Shown: positions 1 to 7,321, numbered from the stretch's first letter. The stretch is DNA of 32,057 nucleotides from Gammaproteobacteria bacterium (GCA_018812525.1 JAHJDE010000182.1:1-32057); one strand, 5' to 3'. Numbers and translations: made by a program. The notes: generated by a model from the sequence alone, not told the origin.

Positions 1-85
1 GACGCAACCCGAAGAGAGAAGACCTGGGCGCGTGGAAGGCGACTCAACTGCCGGTTTTTGCGATACGAAGGGGGTCAAAATGGCC

Positions 86-328
86 TCAGGGCGACGTTAC
101 TGCCCTTGCGCGGAGGCGGCTAATGGGTGACCCCGTTTCCCATGCCGGCTCAGGCAGGGCGCCCAGGGTGTGATACAAGGCCACTTCCAGTGTGTGATAG
201 GTCCGAAAACCGAAGGCTTTTCGGGTGGTCAATTTCGCCTTGGTATTAAAACCCTCTACGACACCACTGGAAAGCCTGCCTTTGGCGCGGAACCAATTCA
301 GTATCAGATCACGATGGTTACGCAACAT
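86..328 (-). pseudogene. ISL3-type transposase, C-terminal fragment
   Basis: The 80 residues match the C-terminal end of ISL3-family transposases: a stretch reading LILNWFRAKGRLSSGVVEG, followed by NTKAKLTTRKAFGFRTY and an alanine/leucine-rich tail. Full-length members are several times longer, so only the last part of the catalytic domain remains. No start of its own is claimed: the same frame continues a few codons upstream into the end of hipA (readable as PSYPPQM), with which it overlaps out of frame. It marks an old insertion or recombination edge at the left border of the island. The family assignment rests on recognised motifs; the terminal inverted repeat of the element could not be identified in the first 85 bases. 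Confidence 0.75.
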
Positions 329-1619
329 CTGTGGTGGATAGCTCGGCAGTAGGCTCGGTGAGCCGTCGAATCGTCAGGGCGCAGCGTTGTTCAATCAGGG
401 CAATGATTCGCTCGATCACAGAATGACCGGCAAAGCGGTGTCCTGGGTCGGATTGAAGCTTGCGCGCGGTGGGGGGCAGCGACTTCGCCAATTCCAGGAT
501 TCGCCTTTTGACCTGCGCCTTGGCAAGGCCTACGCCTTCTGCAAAATGATCCCAGTGTCGCTTCTCAAGTTCGCTGAACTTGTACTTGCTGCCGATCTTC
601 ATTGCCATCTTCGGCGTCAGTGTCGGATACACCGCGGTCGAAAGTGTGTCGTAGAACGGCGCCAGTACAGGTGTCTTGCCCGACTTTCCACCCAAATGCA
701 GCAGTGAGAAATTCTTGGCGTGTGCATCATGATTGCCGATCAACGCATTGAAGATCACGTAGTCGAACAGCCGCAGCACCTGGGGCGCACTGGGCCGCGT
801 GGTACGGCGTACCAGATCGAAGCATTGCGCCAGATCCGGGCCACCTTCGTTCTGGTATTTCATTTCGGGCGCCACGCCCAGCGCCTGGCAGAAATCCTCT
901 TGATGCAGGCGTTGCCGGCGCCCCTGAGCATCCACGACTCGGTCGTAGCGCTCAACCAACAAGAACGGGCGGTTCAAGACGGCGTGAACCTGTGACCTCG
1001 CAGGCTTGAGTTGCATGGCCTCGGCCAGCGTCATGCAGAAGCCTTCGTTGAGCACGCTGTCTTCAACGGCATGGATAGCGGGCTTCAAGATGTGGGAGCT
1101 GGGCGTGCCATTGCGCGGCAGGCCGATGCGGGCACCATCAAAAACCACGGGCAGTTTGTCCTGGGCGCCCGCCAGGGAAAGTCGCAAGCCGTCAAAGCCT
1201 GCCAGCATGGGGCGACGCGGCAATTCATCAAGGATGGCCACGACTTCCGCGTCGCTCAGCCATTGAACATCGTCAGCGTGGGCAGGTGCCGACAAAACCT
1301 GCCCCGGCTCAAGGAACGTCACCGCCCCGGCGCATTCGCCGCCGATGTGGTCCAGCAGCGCAAAGTCGTTCTGACCTGAGACCTGGAAATGCTGCGCGAT
1401 CAGGCGGCGCATCTGCCCCTCTGGCAGCAGACCGGCAAAGAAGGGGCGAGTCTTGTGATCGTCGAACGGCTCCCCTTGCAGGGGTAGCGAGGCAGACAGG
1501 GCAACGGCGTTCGGCAGCGATAGCCAGGCAGGTGCGTAACAAAAACTCAATCGGCCATCCACCAACGCCAAGGTGCCGACCCGGTCGGCGAATAGCCAGA
1601 CTTCCAGCTCATGCGCCAT
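318..1619 (-). CDS. hipA: HipA-family serine/threonine kinase toxin
   Basis: This is a 433-residue protein of the HipA family, toxins of type II modules that phosphorylate translation factors such as aminoacyl-tRNA synthetases. Visible landmarks are the N-terminal HipA_N region (ELEVWLFADRVGTL), the SLAGAQDKLPVV segment, the SSHILKP lysine region, LLVERYDR, the catalytic-loop stretch NALIGNHDAHAKNF and a metal-binding-like APFYDTLS. The start at MAHEL is chosen because it matches the family N-terminus and overlaps the antitoxin gene by 11 bases, the usual arrangement; a longer frame adds 16 unlikely residues. The 3' end overlaps the ISL3 transposase remnant, so the last residues may be altered by that insertion. 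All recognisable kinase motifs are present, so the toxin is probably active. Confidence 0.93.
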   Translation of the reverse strand: MAHELEVWLFADRVGTLALVDGRLSFCYAPAWLSLPNAVALSASLPLQGEPFDDHKTRPFFAGLLPEGQMRRLIAQHFQVSGQNDFALLDHIGGECAGAVTFLEPGQVLSAPAHADDVQWLSDAEVVAILDELPRRPMLAGFDGLRLSLAGAQDKLPVVFDGARIGLPRNGTPSSHILKPAIHAVEDSVLNEGFCMTLAEAMQLKPARSQVHAVLNRPFLLVERYDRVVDAQGRRQRLHQEDFCQALGVAPEMKYQNEGGPDLAQCFDLVRRTTRPSAPQVLRLFDYVIFNALIGNHDAHAKNFSLLHLGGKSGKTPVLAPFYDTLSTAVYPTLTPKMAMKIGSKYKFSELEKRHWDHFAEGVGLAKAQVKRRILELAKSLPPTARKLQSDPGHRFAGHSVIERIIALIEQRCALTIRRLTEPTAELSTTDVA

Positions 1620-1869
1620 GGTCGTTGCCCTGGTGTGTGTCTTCGGCAGTCGCGGATGGCAGCCCACTCAGTTGGAGCTCCCCACCCAGGGCATCAATGA
1701 CCCGCAGCACGTTTTCCAGTCGCAAGGTGGGCTTGCCTGCTTCAAGATCGACGATGAAGCGCACGCCAACCCCCGCCGTCAGGGCCAACTGGGGCTGTGT
1801 CAGCCCGAGCTGCTTGCGGGCGGCACGAAGTGCCTCGCCAAGTTGTTGCGGTGAGCGAATGGACGTCAT
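1609..1869 (-). CDS. hipB: HipB-type HTH antitoxin and repressor
   Basis: This 86-residue protein has a Cro/C1-type helix-turn-helix, residues about 8-62: LGEALRAARKQLGLTQPQLA, then a recognition helix in GVGVRFIVDLEAGK and LENVLRVIDALGG. It would neutralise HipA and repress the operon. It is transcribed before hipA and overlaps it by 11 bases, which suggests translational coupling. Two palindromes flank the promoter immediately upstream, as expected for an autorepressor. The C-terminal tail after residue 65 (LPSATAEDTHQGNDHGA) is short and polar, as in other HipB proteins. Confidence 0.92.
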   Translation of the reverse strand: MTSIRSPQQLGEALRAARKQLGLTQPQLALTAGVGVRFIVDLEAGKPTLRLENVLRVIDALGGELQLSGLPSATAEDTHQGNDHGA

Positions 1870-1880
1870 GGCCTTGTCAG

Positions 1881-1945
1881 TTTCCCGTTCGGGAAATTAT
1901 TGGCCGGAAGCACTGCCAGTGCAAGCCATATTTCCCGATCGGGAG
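1881..1945 (-). promoter_or_regulatory. hipBA promoter flanked by two HipB operators
   Basis: On the minus strand a -35 TTGCAC (1924-1919), a 17-base spacer and a -10 AATAAT (1901-1896) precede hipB. A perfect inverted repeat TTTCCCG-TT-CGGGAAA lies at 1881-1896, over the expected transcription start. A second related palindrome with core CCCGATCGGG lies at 1934-1943, just upstream of the -35 box. A degenerate third half-site is visible near 1983-1995. Two sites flanking the promoter fit cooperative repression by a HipB dimer. The sites are seen in the sequence; binding by HipB is inference. Confidence 0.75.
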
Positions 1946-2130
1946 TTTTTGGCGGTTTTGAGTACCGTTGTTACGTAAGCATCCCGAGCGGAAAATTGCG
2001 GAAGCATGCCGAGAATGATGTCCACGATCTCCGCAAGAACTGCGGCGAATAGATCGGCGCAGCGACATCGTTTGGCTCAAATGCCGAACAGCGCCTTCAT
2101 GAACTCCCACCAACTCGTTCGGAGTCCTGC

Positions 2131-2295
2131 ATGGAAGTCATTCATCTCAACCAAAGAAACCTCGCCCAGCGCTGGCATGTCAGTGAGGCAACCCTTGAGC
2201 GCTGGCGCTGTGACCGGAAAAGGGAAGCGTCCCCTTTTTTGTTTCAGGATGGCGGTTGGCCACTTCACCAGAGGATGAGGGAAATCGGCTTGTAA
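2131..2295 (+). CDS. Small helix-turn-helix protein, possibly truncated
   Basis: A 54-codon frame starts MEVIHLNQRNLAQRWHVSEA and continues TLERWR, a clear helix-turn-helix of the small DNA-binding proteins found in mobile and plasmid regions, where this motif is normally followed by a conserved stretch ending in a short wing. Here the sequence after ERWR becomes unlike the family and ends at 2295, so this may be a C-terminally shifted or decaying copy. No strong Shine-Dalgarno sequence is visible. It is below the usual size cut-off for gene calling. Its role is unknown; excisionase-like or regulatory use is only a guess. Confidence 0.45.
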   Translation: MEVIHLNQRNLAQRWHVSEATLERWRCDRKREASPFLFQDGGWPLHQRMREIGL

Positions 2296-2319
2296 TACCG
2301 ACCGCCAGAGCTGAAGTGC

Positions 2320-2369
2320 GGGGTCAAGTCTAACATTCCAACAAATGTTGGAATGTTAGACTTGACCCC
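2320..2369. repeat. Perfect 24-bp palindrome with a 2-base loop
   Basis: The left arm at 2320-2343 (beginning GGGGTCAAGTCTAACATT) is an exact reverse complement of the right arm at 2346-2369, separated by AA. There is no T-run on either side, so it is not a typical terminator. Palindromes starting GGGGTCA are common REP-like intergenic repeats in environmental proteobacteria, and this is probably one of them. No second copy was seen in the window. Confidence 0.8.
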
Positions 2370-2499
2370 ATGTTTTCCTTGGGCCTTCGGTCTACTCGAC
2401 CAAATGGAAAGGGTTTCACCAAGGCGATGGGGCACCCGTCCCGGTTTTCCAGGATAATGGCGCCCATTTCATCCTCACTGACTTGGCAGGAACCCGACG

Positions 2500-3033
2500 A
2501 TGCAACAGCCTCCCCCTATGAAACTCAAACCCTTGTCCGCCATCCTGTTCGGCAGCCGTTGGCTGCAAATGCCGCTCTATCTGGGCCTGATCGTAGCTCA
2601 GGCGGTCTATGTCTACCTCTTCTGGGTGGAACTGGCGCACCTGGTGCAGGAGACGCCTCACCTCACCGAGGAAAAGATCATGTTGGTGGTCCTGGGACTG
2701 ATCGACGTGGTCATGATCTCCAACCTGCTCATCATGGTCATCGTCGGCGGCTACGAGACCTTCGTCTCGCGCCTGGGCCTGGAGGGCCATCCCGACGAGC
2801 CGGACTGGCTCTCCCACGTCAACGCCAACGTGCTCAAGGTCAAGCTCGCCACCGCCATCATCGGCATCTCATCCATCCACCTGCTGAAGACCTTCATCAA
2901 CGCCCCCAATCTTGATGAGAAGACCATCAAGTGGCAGGTCCTAATCCATGTGGTCTTCGTGCTATCGGCCATCGGCATCGCCGCCATCGACCGGCTCATG
3001 ACCCACCCCGTGGGCGTAGAGGAAGAGCATTGA
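2500..3033 (+). CDS. YqhA family (UPF0114) inner-membrane protein
   Basis: This 177-residue protein has the features of the YqhA/UPF0114 family (TIGR00645): the opening FGSRWLQMPLYLGLIVAQAVYV, a second membrane segment IMLVVLGLIDVVMISNLLIMVIVGGYE, a conserved hydrophilic stretch with FVSRLG and HPDEPDWL, and two later membrane segments. Four membrane spans are likely. The function of the family is not established. The start at 2500 is preferred over an internal Met at 2518 because a GGA-type ribosome site precedes it at suitable distance. It stands alone, downstream of the palindrome, and the next gene runs in the opposite direction. Confidence 0.9.
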   Translation: MQQPPPMKLKPLSAILFGSRWLQMPLYLGLIVAQAVYVYLFWVELAHLVQETPHLTEEKIMLVVLGLIDVVMISNLLIMVIVGGYETFVSRLGLEGHPDEPDWLSHVNANVLKVKLATAIIGISSIHLLKTFINAPNLDEKTIKWQVLIHVVFVLSAIGIAAIDRLMTHPVGVEEEH

Positions 3034-3227
3034 TAGACCTGGAATCCTTGGTTGACCGCTGTGTTGCCAGGGGAAGGCTTCGCAGTTGAGTCAGGTTTTC
3101 AGTCTCGCCCCCCTAGGGTTCTTGAGCGCCGGAATGCTTTGCATTTGAGTCAAATTCTGCTGCAAGGCGCTCCTACGGTATGGCAGCGTAATTCACGTCT
3201 TGTCGGTCTGAGGCGAAGCCTCGCTAA

Positions 3228-3809
3228 TCATTGCCGAACCCCCTCCAGGCTCAGATAGATCTCCACCTCCTTGGAGGCCGGTCCCAGATTCCGGGTGATG
3301 CCGAAATCGGCCAGGGCGAATCGGGTCCTGCCTTCGAAACCCCGGCGATAGCCGCCCCAGGGGTCCGGGCCATGGCCGATGGGCGTGACGGCGATGCTGA
3401 TGGGCCGGGTAATGCCGTGCAGGCTAAAGTCGCCGGTCAGCTCCGCCTTGCCATCCCCCAGCGGCTTGAAGCCGGTGCTGACGAAGCTGGCCTTGGGGTA
3501 TTGGGCCACATCGAAAAAGTCAGCGCTCCGCAGGTGTTTGTCGCGCTCCGCGTGGTTGGAATCGACGCTGGCCGTGTCGATCTCCACGCGTACCCTGGCG
3601 GCGGCGGGATTCTGCTCGTCGTAGCTGAACTCGCCCGAGAAGCTGTTGAAACGCCCCAGCAGCCAACTGTAGCCCAGGTGGGCGATCTTGAACTGGATGA
3701 AGGCGTGGGCGCCCTTGGTGTCGATCAGATAGTCGGCGGCCGTCGCGCTGGCCGCGCCCAAGCTGAGCAACAGGGCGGCGGTAAGGCCGATCAGGGGATT
3801 CTTGTTCAT
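3228..3809 (-). CDS. yceI: YceI family periplasmic lipid-binding protein
   Basis: This 193-residue protein has a signal peptide (MNKNPLIGLTAALLLSLGAA, cleavage after ATA) followed by the YceI lipocalin-like domain: ADYLIDTKGAHAFIQFKIAHLGYSWLLG at the start, repeated beta strands, then the family's LTGDFSLHGITRPI and a final beta strand. YceI proteins bind isoprenoid-like lipids in the periplasm. The start at MNKN is chosen because GAGGAG precedes it by 7 bases; a GTG five codons upstream would destroy that spacing. It is the second gene of a two-gene unit, 11 bases after cytochrome b561, the same pairing as yceJ-yceI in E. coli. Confidence 0.92.
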   Translation of the reverse strand: MNKNPLIGLTAALLLSLGAASATAADYLIDTKGAHAFIQFKIAHLGYSWLLGRFNSFSGEFSYDEQNPAAARVRVEIDTASVDSNHAERDKHLRSADFFDVAQYPKASFVSTGFKPLGDGKAELTGDFSLHGITRPISIAVTPIGHGPDPWGGYRRGFEGRTRFALADFGITRNLGPASKEVEIYLSLEGVRQ

Positions 3810-3820
3810 GGCATTTCTCC

Positions 3821-4369
3821 TCACTCGATTCTCAGCATGCGGCTGAGGGTTTTGTCGCGGTCAATGAAATGGTGCTTGAGGGCGCCCAGGGCATGCACCC
3901 CGGAAACCCCCATCAGGCCCCAGGCCAGGGTGGCGTGGACTCTGCCCATGACCTCTTCCTGCCGATCGATGGCGGTAAAGAGGGCGGGTACCTCGAACCA
4001 GCCCAAGATGGAAACGCCCCGGCCATCGGCGGTGGAGATCAGATAGCCGCTCAGGACCATGGCGAAGGGCAGCAGGTAGAGCAGCGCATGGGCGATCCTT
4101 GCCAGGCGGGCCTCCCAGAGGCGGTGGTCCGGCAAGGCCAGGGGTGGCGGGCTCCAGAACCGCCAGGCGAGACGCAGCAGCAGGACGAAAGGGAGCAGGA
4201 TGCCGATGGCGCGGTGCAGGTCCGGCCCCCGGTGGCGCCAGGGGTGGTAATAATCCAGTCCTGTCATCCAAAGCCCCAGCCCGAACAGGCCGATAACCGT
4301 CAGGGCCACCAGCCAGTGCAGCAGGATGGTCATTACCCCCCAGCCCTTTTCGCTGTTGCGCCATTGCAC
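3821..4369 (-). CDS. Cytochrome b561 (YceJ/CybB-like)
   Basis: This 182-residue four-helix membrane cytochrome starts at a GTG codon that gives the family N-terminus (M)QWRNSEKGWGVMTILLHW, with GGGGAGG nine bases upstream. Histidines positioned to bind two b-type haems are present in LLHWL, DLHRAIG, RIAHALLY and RVHATLAWG. The C-terminal GVHALGALKHHFIDRD motif is typical. It transfers electrons between quinol and periplasmic acceptors. It precedes yceI in the same operon. A longer open frame continues upstream, but that part comes from intergenic DNA including a moaA-like relic and is not counted. Confidence 0.9.
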   Translation of the reverse strand: MQWRNSEKGWGVMTILLHWLVALTVIGLFGLGLWMTGLDYYHPWRHRGPDLHRAIGILLPFVLLLRLAWRFWSPPPLALPDHRLWEARLARIAHALLYLLPFAMVLSGYLISTADGRGVSILGWFEVPALFTAIDRQEEVMGRVHATLAWGLMGVSGVHALGALKHHFIDRDKTLSRMLRIE

Positions 4370-4458
4370 GCGGTCACGCCTCCCCGGTCGATTGGCTTGA
4401 AGTATAGAAGGCTGTGGGGATGGGTTCAGCAAACCCGGTGAAATGCAGGGTAGGCAGC

Positions 4459-4512
4459 CCCCGCCCCGCGCAGCGTCTTGGCCTGGCGGGCCGATTGGGT
4501 GGCATTGGTGAA
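4459..4512 (-). pseudogene. Fossil fragment of moaA
   Basis: About 54 bases here align to 21876-21929 inside the intact moaA of this window with only a few mismatches. Read on the minus strand they give TNATQ.ARQA.TLRGAG, matching the MoaA segment TNATQLTRQAEALRGAG. Nothing else of moaA was recognised around it. It lies between cytochrome b561 and the ars promoter and suggests that a moaA-bearing segment once bordered the ars genes and was deleted. Confidence 0.65.
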
Positions 4513-4552
4513 AGCTGGGTCTGATGGCGCCGGAAGGCATCGCTGGGGAGGC

Positions 4553-4583
4553 TTGACTATATATTTGTCGTGCCATATATAAT
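4553..4583 (+). promoter_or_regulatory. ars operon promoter with ArsR-type operator
   Basis: A -35 TTGACT (4553-4558) and a -10 hexamer TATATA (4576-4581, spacer 17) or TATAAT (4578-4583, spacer 19) lie directly before the arsR start at 4590. The promoter contains an inverted repeat of ATATAT arms separated by 10 bases, a typical AT-rich ArsR site. Transcription would start at about 4588-4590, leaving little or no leader before the ATG. Binding by the encoded ArsR domain is inferred. Confidence 0.75.
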
Positions 4584-4589
4584 GGCGGC

Positions 4590-5318
4590 ATGGAAACTAA
4601 CTTGCTTTTCGACATCCTTGCAGATGAGAGCCGCAGAAGGCTACTCATGCTGCTGTTCAGCGGCGGCGAGCACTGTGTCTGTCACCTATACGGCGCTCTG
4701 AATATTTCACAGCCCAAGGCATCCCGTCACCTGGCGGTGATGCGGGAGGCGGGGCTGGTGACCGCCCGCCGCGAGGGGAAATGGATGCACTACCGACTGA
4801 ACCCCCGGATGCCCCTCTGGTGCTATCGCATCCTGGAGGCGATGCGCGACGGCTACCCCGAGGCCGGGGCGCCGGGCGCGGCCTGCCAAATACCCGATCC
4901 CCTGGAGTCACCCATGAAGACCGTCCTGATCCTCTGTACCGGAAATTCCTGCCGATCCCAGATGGGCGAGGCCCTGCTCAACCACGACCTGGCCGGGCGG
5001 GTCCGCGCCTTCTCCGCAGGCATACGGCCCCAGCCCCAGGTGGCGGACGGGGCCATCGAGGCCCTGGCCCAGGCCGGTATCTCCACCGAGGGGCTGACCC
5101 CCAAGGACGTGGATCTGTTCCTGGACCGGGAGATCGACCTGGTGGTCACCGTCTGCGATAACGCCAAGGAGAGCTGCCCGGTCTTCCCCCGTCCGGTGCG
5201 CTCGATCCATCTCCCCTTCCACGACCCCCACGGCGAGCCGCTGGAGTCCTTCCTCCGGGTGCGCGACGACATCCGCGCCCGGCTCATCCCTGCGGTGGTC
5301 GAAGCGTTGGATCTCTAA
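4590..5318 (+). CDS. ArsR repressor fused to ArsC arsenate reductase
   Basis: The 242-residue protein has two domains. Residues 1-95 are an ArsR/SmtB winged-helix repressor, with CVC at 29-31 in the helix that carries the As(III) ligands of the E. coli-type site, and QPKASRHLAVMREAGLV as the DNA-binding region; the third Cys of the classical CVCDLC motif is a Tyr. Residues 109-242 are a low-molecular-weight-phosphatase-type ArsC with the CTGNSCR P-loop (Cys116-Arg122) and the redox pair Cys189/Cys196 in VCDNAKESC, which indicates the thioredoxin-coupled mechanism. There is no stop between the domains. A GGAG sits six bases before the internal ATG at 4914, so free ArsC could also be made. ArsR-ArsC fusions are known in Leptospirillum. 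It is the first gene of the ars operon. Confidence 0.92.
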   Translation: METNLLFDILADESRRRLLMLLFSGGEHCVCHLYGALNISQPKASRHLAVMREAGLVTARREGKWMHYRLNPRMPLWCYRILEAMRDGYPEAGAPGAACQIPDPLESPMKTVLILCTGNSCRSQMGEALLNHDLAGRVRAFSAGIRPQPQVADGAIEALAQAGISTEGLTPKDVDLFLDREIDLVVTVCDNAKESCPVFPRPVRSIHLPFHDPHGEPLESFLRVRDDIRARLIPAVVEALDL

Positions 5319-5321
5319 CCC

Positions 5322-5543
5322 ATGAATACGCCCAATTTGCTGTCCATCCTCACCTGCCCCGAATGCGGCCACCAGCGCGAGGAGAGCATGCCCACCGACG
5401 CCTGTCAGTGGTATTACCAATGCCAGGGCTGTGGCGCGCTGCTGCGTCCCAAACCGGGAGACTGCTGTGTCTTCTGTTCCTACGGCACGGTCCCTTGCCC
5501 GCCGGTGCAGGCGCACGGCAAGACCGGCCACTGTTGCTGCTGA
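5322..5543 (+). CDS. GDCCVxC-domain small cysteine-rich protein
   Basis: This 73-residue protein has an N-terminal CPECGH zinc-ribbon half, CQGCG, then GDCCVFCSYGTVPCPPVQ, the signature of the GDCCVxC family (some homologues are selenoproteins), and a tail ending GHCCC. The function is not established. It follows arsRC by three bases and precedes the arsenite pump, so it belongs to the ars operon. Eleven cysteines in 73 residues suggest metal or arsenite binding, or a redox role; that is inference. Confidence 0.88.
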   Translation: MNTPNLLSILTCPECGHQREESMPTDACQWYYQCQGCGALLRPKPGDCCVFCSYGTVPCPPVQAHGKTGHCCC

Positions 5544-5561
5544 GCCCGCGAGGTTTCCTTC

Positions 5562-6635
5562 ATGGGTTCTCGATGTGAAATCAGCGCCCAGGCCGCCGCT
5601 GGGGCGGAGCTGGGGTTCTTCGAACGCTGGCTGACCCTCTGGGTCTTCCTCTGCATCGGCGCCGGCATCCTGCTGGGCCAACTCGTCCCCGCGCCCTTCC
5701 AGGCGTTGGGGAGGATGGAGGTCGCCCAGGTCAACATCCCGGTGGGGCTGCTCATCTGGGTGATGATCGTCCCCATGCTGATGAAGATCGATTTCGGCGC
5801 CTTGCACGAGGTGCGCCGCCACGCCCGTGGCATCGGCGTGACCCTGTTCGTCAACTGGGCGGTGAAGCCCTTCTCCATGGCGCTCTTGGCCTGGGTCTTC
5901 ATCCGCCAGCTCTTCGCCCCCTGGCTGCCCGCCGAACAGCTCGACTCCTACGTGGCCGGGCTGATCCTGCTGGCCGCCGCCCCCTGCACGGCCATGGTCT
6001 TCGTCTGGAGCCACCTCACCAAGGGCGAGCCCCTGTTCACCCTGACCCAGGTGGCCCTGAACGACAGCATCATGATCTTCGCCTTCGCCCCCCTCGTCGG
6101 GCTGCTGCTGGGCATCTCCGCCATCACCGTGCCCTGGGCGACGCTGTTCCTGTCGGTGGTGCTCTACATCCTCATCCCGGTGGCCATCGCCCAGGCGGCC
6201 CGCGCCTGGCTGTTGCTAGGCGGCCAGGCCGGATTCGATCGCGCAATGGCGACGCTCCATCCCTGGTCGCTCTCCGCGCTGCTGCTCACGCTGGTGCTGC
6301 TGTTCGCCTTCCAGGGGCGGGCGATCATCGACCAGCCGCTCATCATCGCCCTGCTGGCGGTGCCGATCCTGCTCCAGGTCTTCTTCAACTCGGGGCTGGC
6401 CTATTGGCTCAATCGCAAGCTGGGCGTCGAACACTGCGTCGCCGGCCCATCGGCCCTCATCGGCGCCTCCAACTTCTTCGAGCTGGCGGTGGCCACGGCC
6501 ATCTCCCTGTTCGGCTTCGAGTCCGGCGCGGCCCTGGCCACCGTGGTGGGCGTGCTCATCGAGGTGCCGGTGATGTTGCTGGTGGTGCGGGTGGTGAATG
6601 GGAGCAAGGGGTGGTATGAAGGCGGGCTTCTCTGA
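5562..6635 (+). CDS. acr3: ACR3-family arsenite efflux permease
   Basis: This 357-residue membrane protein of the ACR3 family exports As(III) from the cytoplasm. Recognisable features are the N-terminal LTLWVFLCIGAGILLG helix, VGLLIWVMIVPMLMKIDFG, NWAVKPFSMALLAWVF, the functionally important Cys in LLAAAPCTAMVFVWSHLTKG (about residue 142), and LNDSIMIFAFAPLVGLLLG. Ten membrane spans are expected. The N-terminal 17 residues before GFFERWLT are longer than in many homologues, but no better start with a ribosome site is obvious. It lies 18 bases after the GDCCVxC gene. Downstream, ccdBA is encoded on the opposite strand. Confidence 0.94.
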   Translation: MGSRCEISAQAAAGAELGFFERWLTLWVFLCIGAGILLGQLVPAPFQALGRMEVAQVNIPVGLLIWVMIVPMLMKIDFGALHEVRRHARGIGVTLFVNWAVKPFSMALLAWVFIRQLFAPWLPAEQLDSYVAGLILLAAAPCTAMVFVWSHLTKGEPLFTLTQVALNDSIMIFAFAPLVGLLLGISAITVPWATLFLSVVLYILIPVAIAQAARAWLLLGGQAGFDRAMATLHPWSLSALLLTLVLLFAFQGRAIIDQPLIIALLAVPILLQVFFNSGLAYWLNRKLGVEHCVAGPSALIGASNFFELAVATAISLFGFESGAALATVVGVLIEVPVMLLVVRVVNGSKGWYEGGLL

Positions 6636-6681
6636 ACAGACCACCCCCAAAAACTCCGCTTCGCTCCGTTTTTGACGCTTG

Positions 6682-6981
6682 TCAAAATCCCTGCATCAGC
6701 AGGTCGATGGCGGCGACGATATCGGTATGACGGTGTTCGAGCGTCGTCACCGGTTTCCTCAGGATCGCCACCGGCACGGCGGCCATGAACTGCGTCACCA
6801 TGACCAGCCTTTCGCCATCGATCTCGAAGACCGGGTTCAGTATCCGCGCCGGCAGCGGTGCTTGTTCCACTGGCAGAAGGGGCACGACCACCCGCGTATT
6901 GAGATGGTCGAGAAGCCCCGACTGCACGACGAGCAGGTAGCCCCCGGAACCGGGGTTCTGAAATACATCGAAGCGGGCCAT
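6682..6981 (-). CDS. ccdB: CcdB-family toxin (DNA gyrase poison)
   Basis: This 99-residue toxin starts MARFDVFQNPGSGGYLLVVQSGLLD, the hallmark N-terminus of CcdB, with LNTRVVVPLLP, VFEIDGERLVMVTQFMAAVP and a C-terminal helix ending AIDLLMQGF. In F-plasmid CcdB the last three residues WGI contact gyrase; here they are QGF, so target contact may differ. Its start overlaps the ccdA stop by one base (TGATG), a coupled arrangement. The pair lies antisense inside the ars operon, between the arsenite pump and the permease. A small hairpin (TTTTGAC-GCTT-GTCAAAA, 6670-6687) covers its end and may act as a weak convergent terminator. Confidence 0.92.
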   Translation of the reverse strand: MARFDVFQNPGSGGYLLVVQSGLLDHLNTRVVVPLLPVEQAPLPARILNPVFEIDGERLVMVTQFMAAVPVAILRKPVTTLEHRHTDIVAAIDLLMQGF

Positions 6982-7232
6982 CAGAAGGCGCGGAAATCGG
7001 CCAGCGGCAACCCGTGGCACTCGACGAAGGCATTGGAACTGTCGAGGGCGGCCCTGTTCTCGCTCAGCCAGCGCTCGGCCTTGCTGTCCGCGATGGCTTG
7101 GGCGATGCCCTCCTCCGCCGCAAGGGAAATATCCACATCCAGGGACTTTGCCTCGACCAGCAATGCTTCGTCGATGGCCAGCTCGGCGGCCTGCCGCGTG
7201 GCGGAAACAGATCTGGACGTGGCATGGCGCAT
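6981..7232 (-). CDS. ccdA: CcdA-family antitoxin
   Basis: This 83-residue antitoxin begins MRHATSRSVSATRQAAELAI, a short ribbon-helix-helix N-terminal DNA-binding region. The C-terminal part has the conserved WLSENRAALDSSNAFVECHGLPLADFRAF, matching the CcdA toxin-wrapping tail (E. coli CcdA has WxxENRxxIxxxNxFVExxG). The start at 7232 is chosen because GGGAG precedes it at good spacing and the family N-terminus fits; the upstream frame is not conserved. It would neutralise CcdB and autorepress. It is followed directly by ccdB. Confidence 0.92.
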   Translation of the reverse strand: MRHATSRSVSATRQAAELAIDEALLVEAKSLDVDISLAAEEGIAQAIADSKAERWLSENRAALDSSNAFVECHGLPLADFRAF

Positions 7233-7276
7233 GTTCGGCTCCCAAGGAAGGGGTGAAATTCGATTCCCTGCCTCGA

Positions 7277-7305
7277 AGTATCTGGCTCGCCCCGGCACCC
7301 GTCAA
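7277..7305 (-). promoter_or_regulatory. ccdAB promoter
   Basis: On the minus strand TTGACG (7305-7300), a 17-base spacer and GATACT (7282-7277) lie about 45 bases upstream of ccdA. The -35 box lies next to the AAGGAG ribosome site of the permease gene on the other strand (7308-7313), so the two units abut closely. This is a prediction from consensus only. Confidence 0.5.
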
Positions 7306-7321
7306 GAAAGGAGCGCCACCG

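Noticed and set aside
2006-2278. A 90-codon open frame overlapping the small HTH frame
   Set aside because: Its composition is that of a shadow frame and it has no recognisable motif; the 54-codon frame carries the HTH.
3034-3227. Intergenic stretch between yqhA-like and yceI genes with repeated GAGTCA words
   Set aside because: No consistent repeat structure or gene could be supported.
6645-6672. Possible intrinsic terminator with AAAAAC/GTTTTT arms after the arsenite pump gene
   Set aside because: The stem has only AT pairs plus one GC and the inner part does not pair, so it is not convincing.
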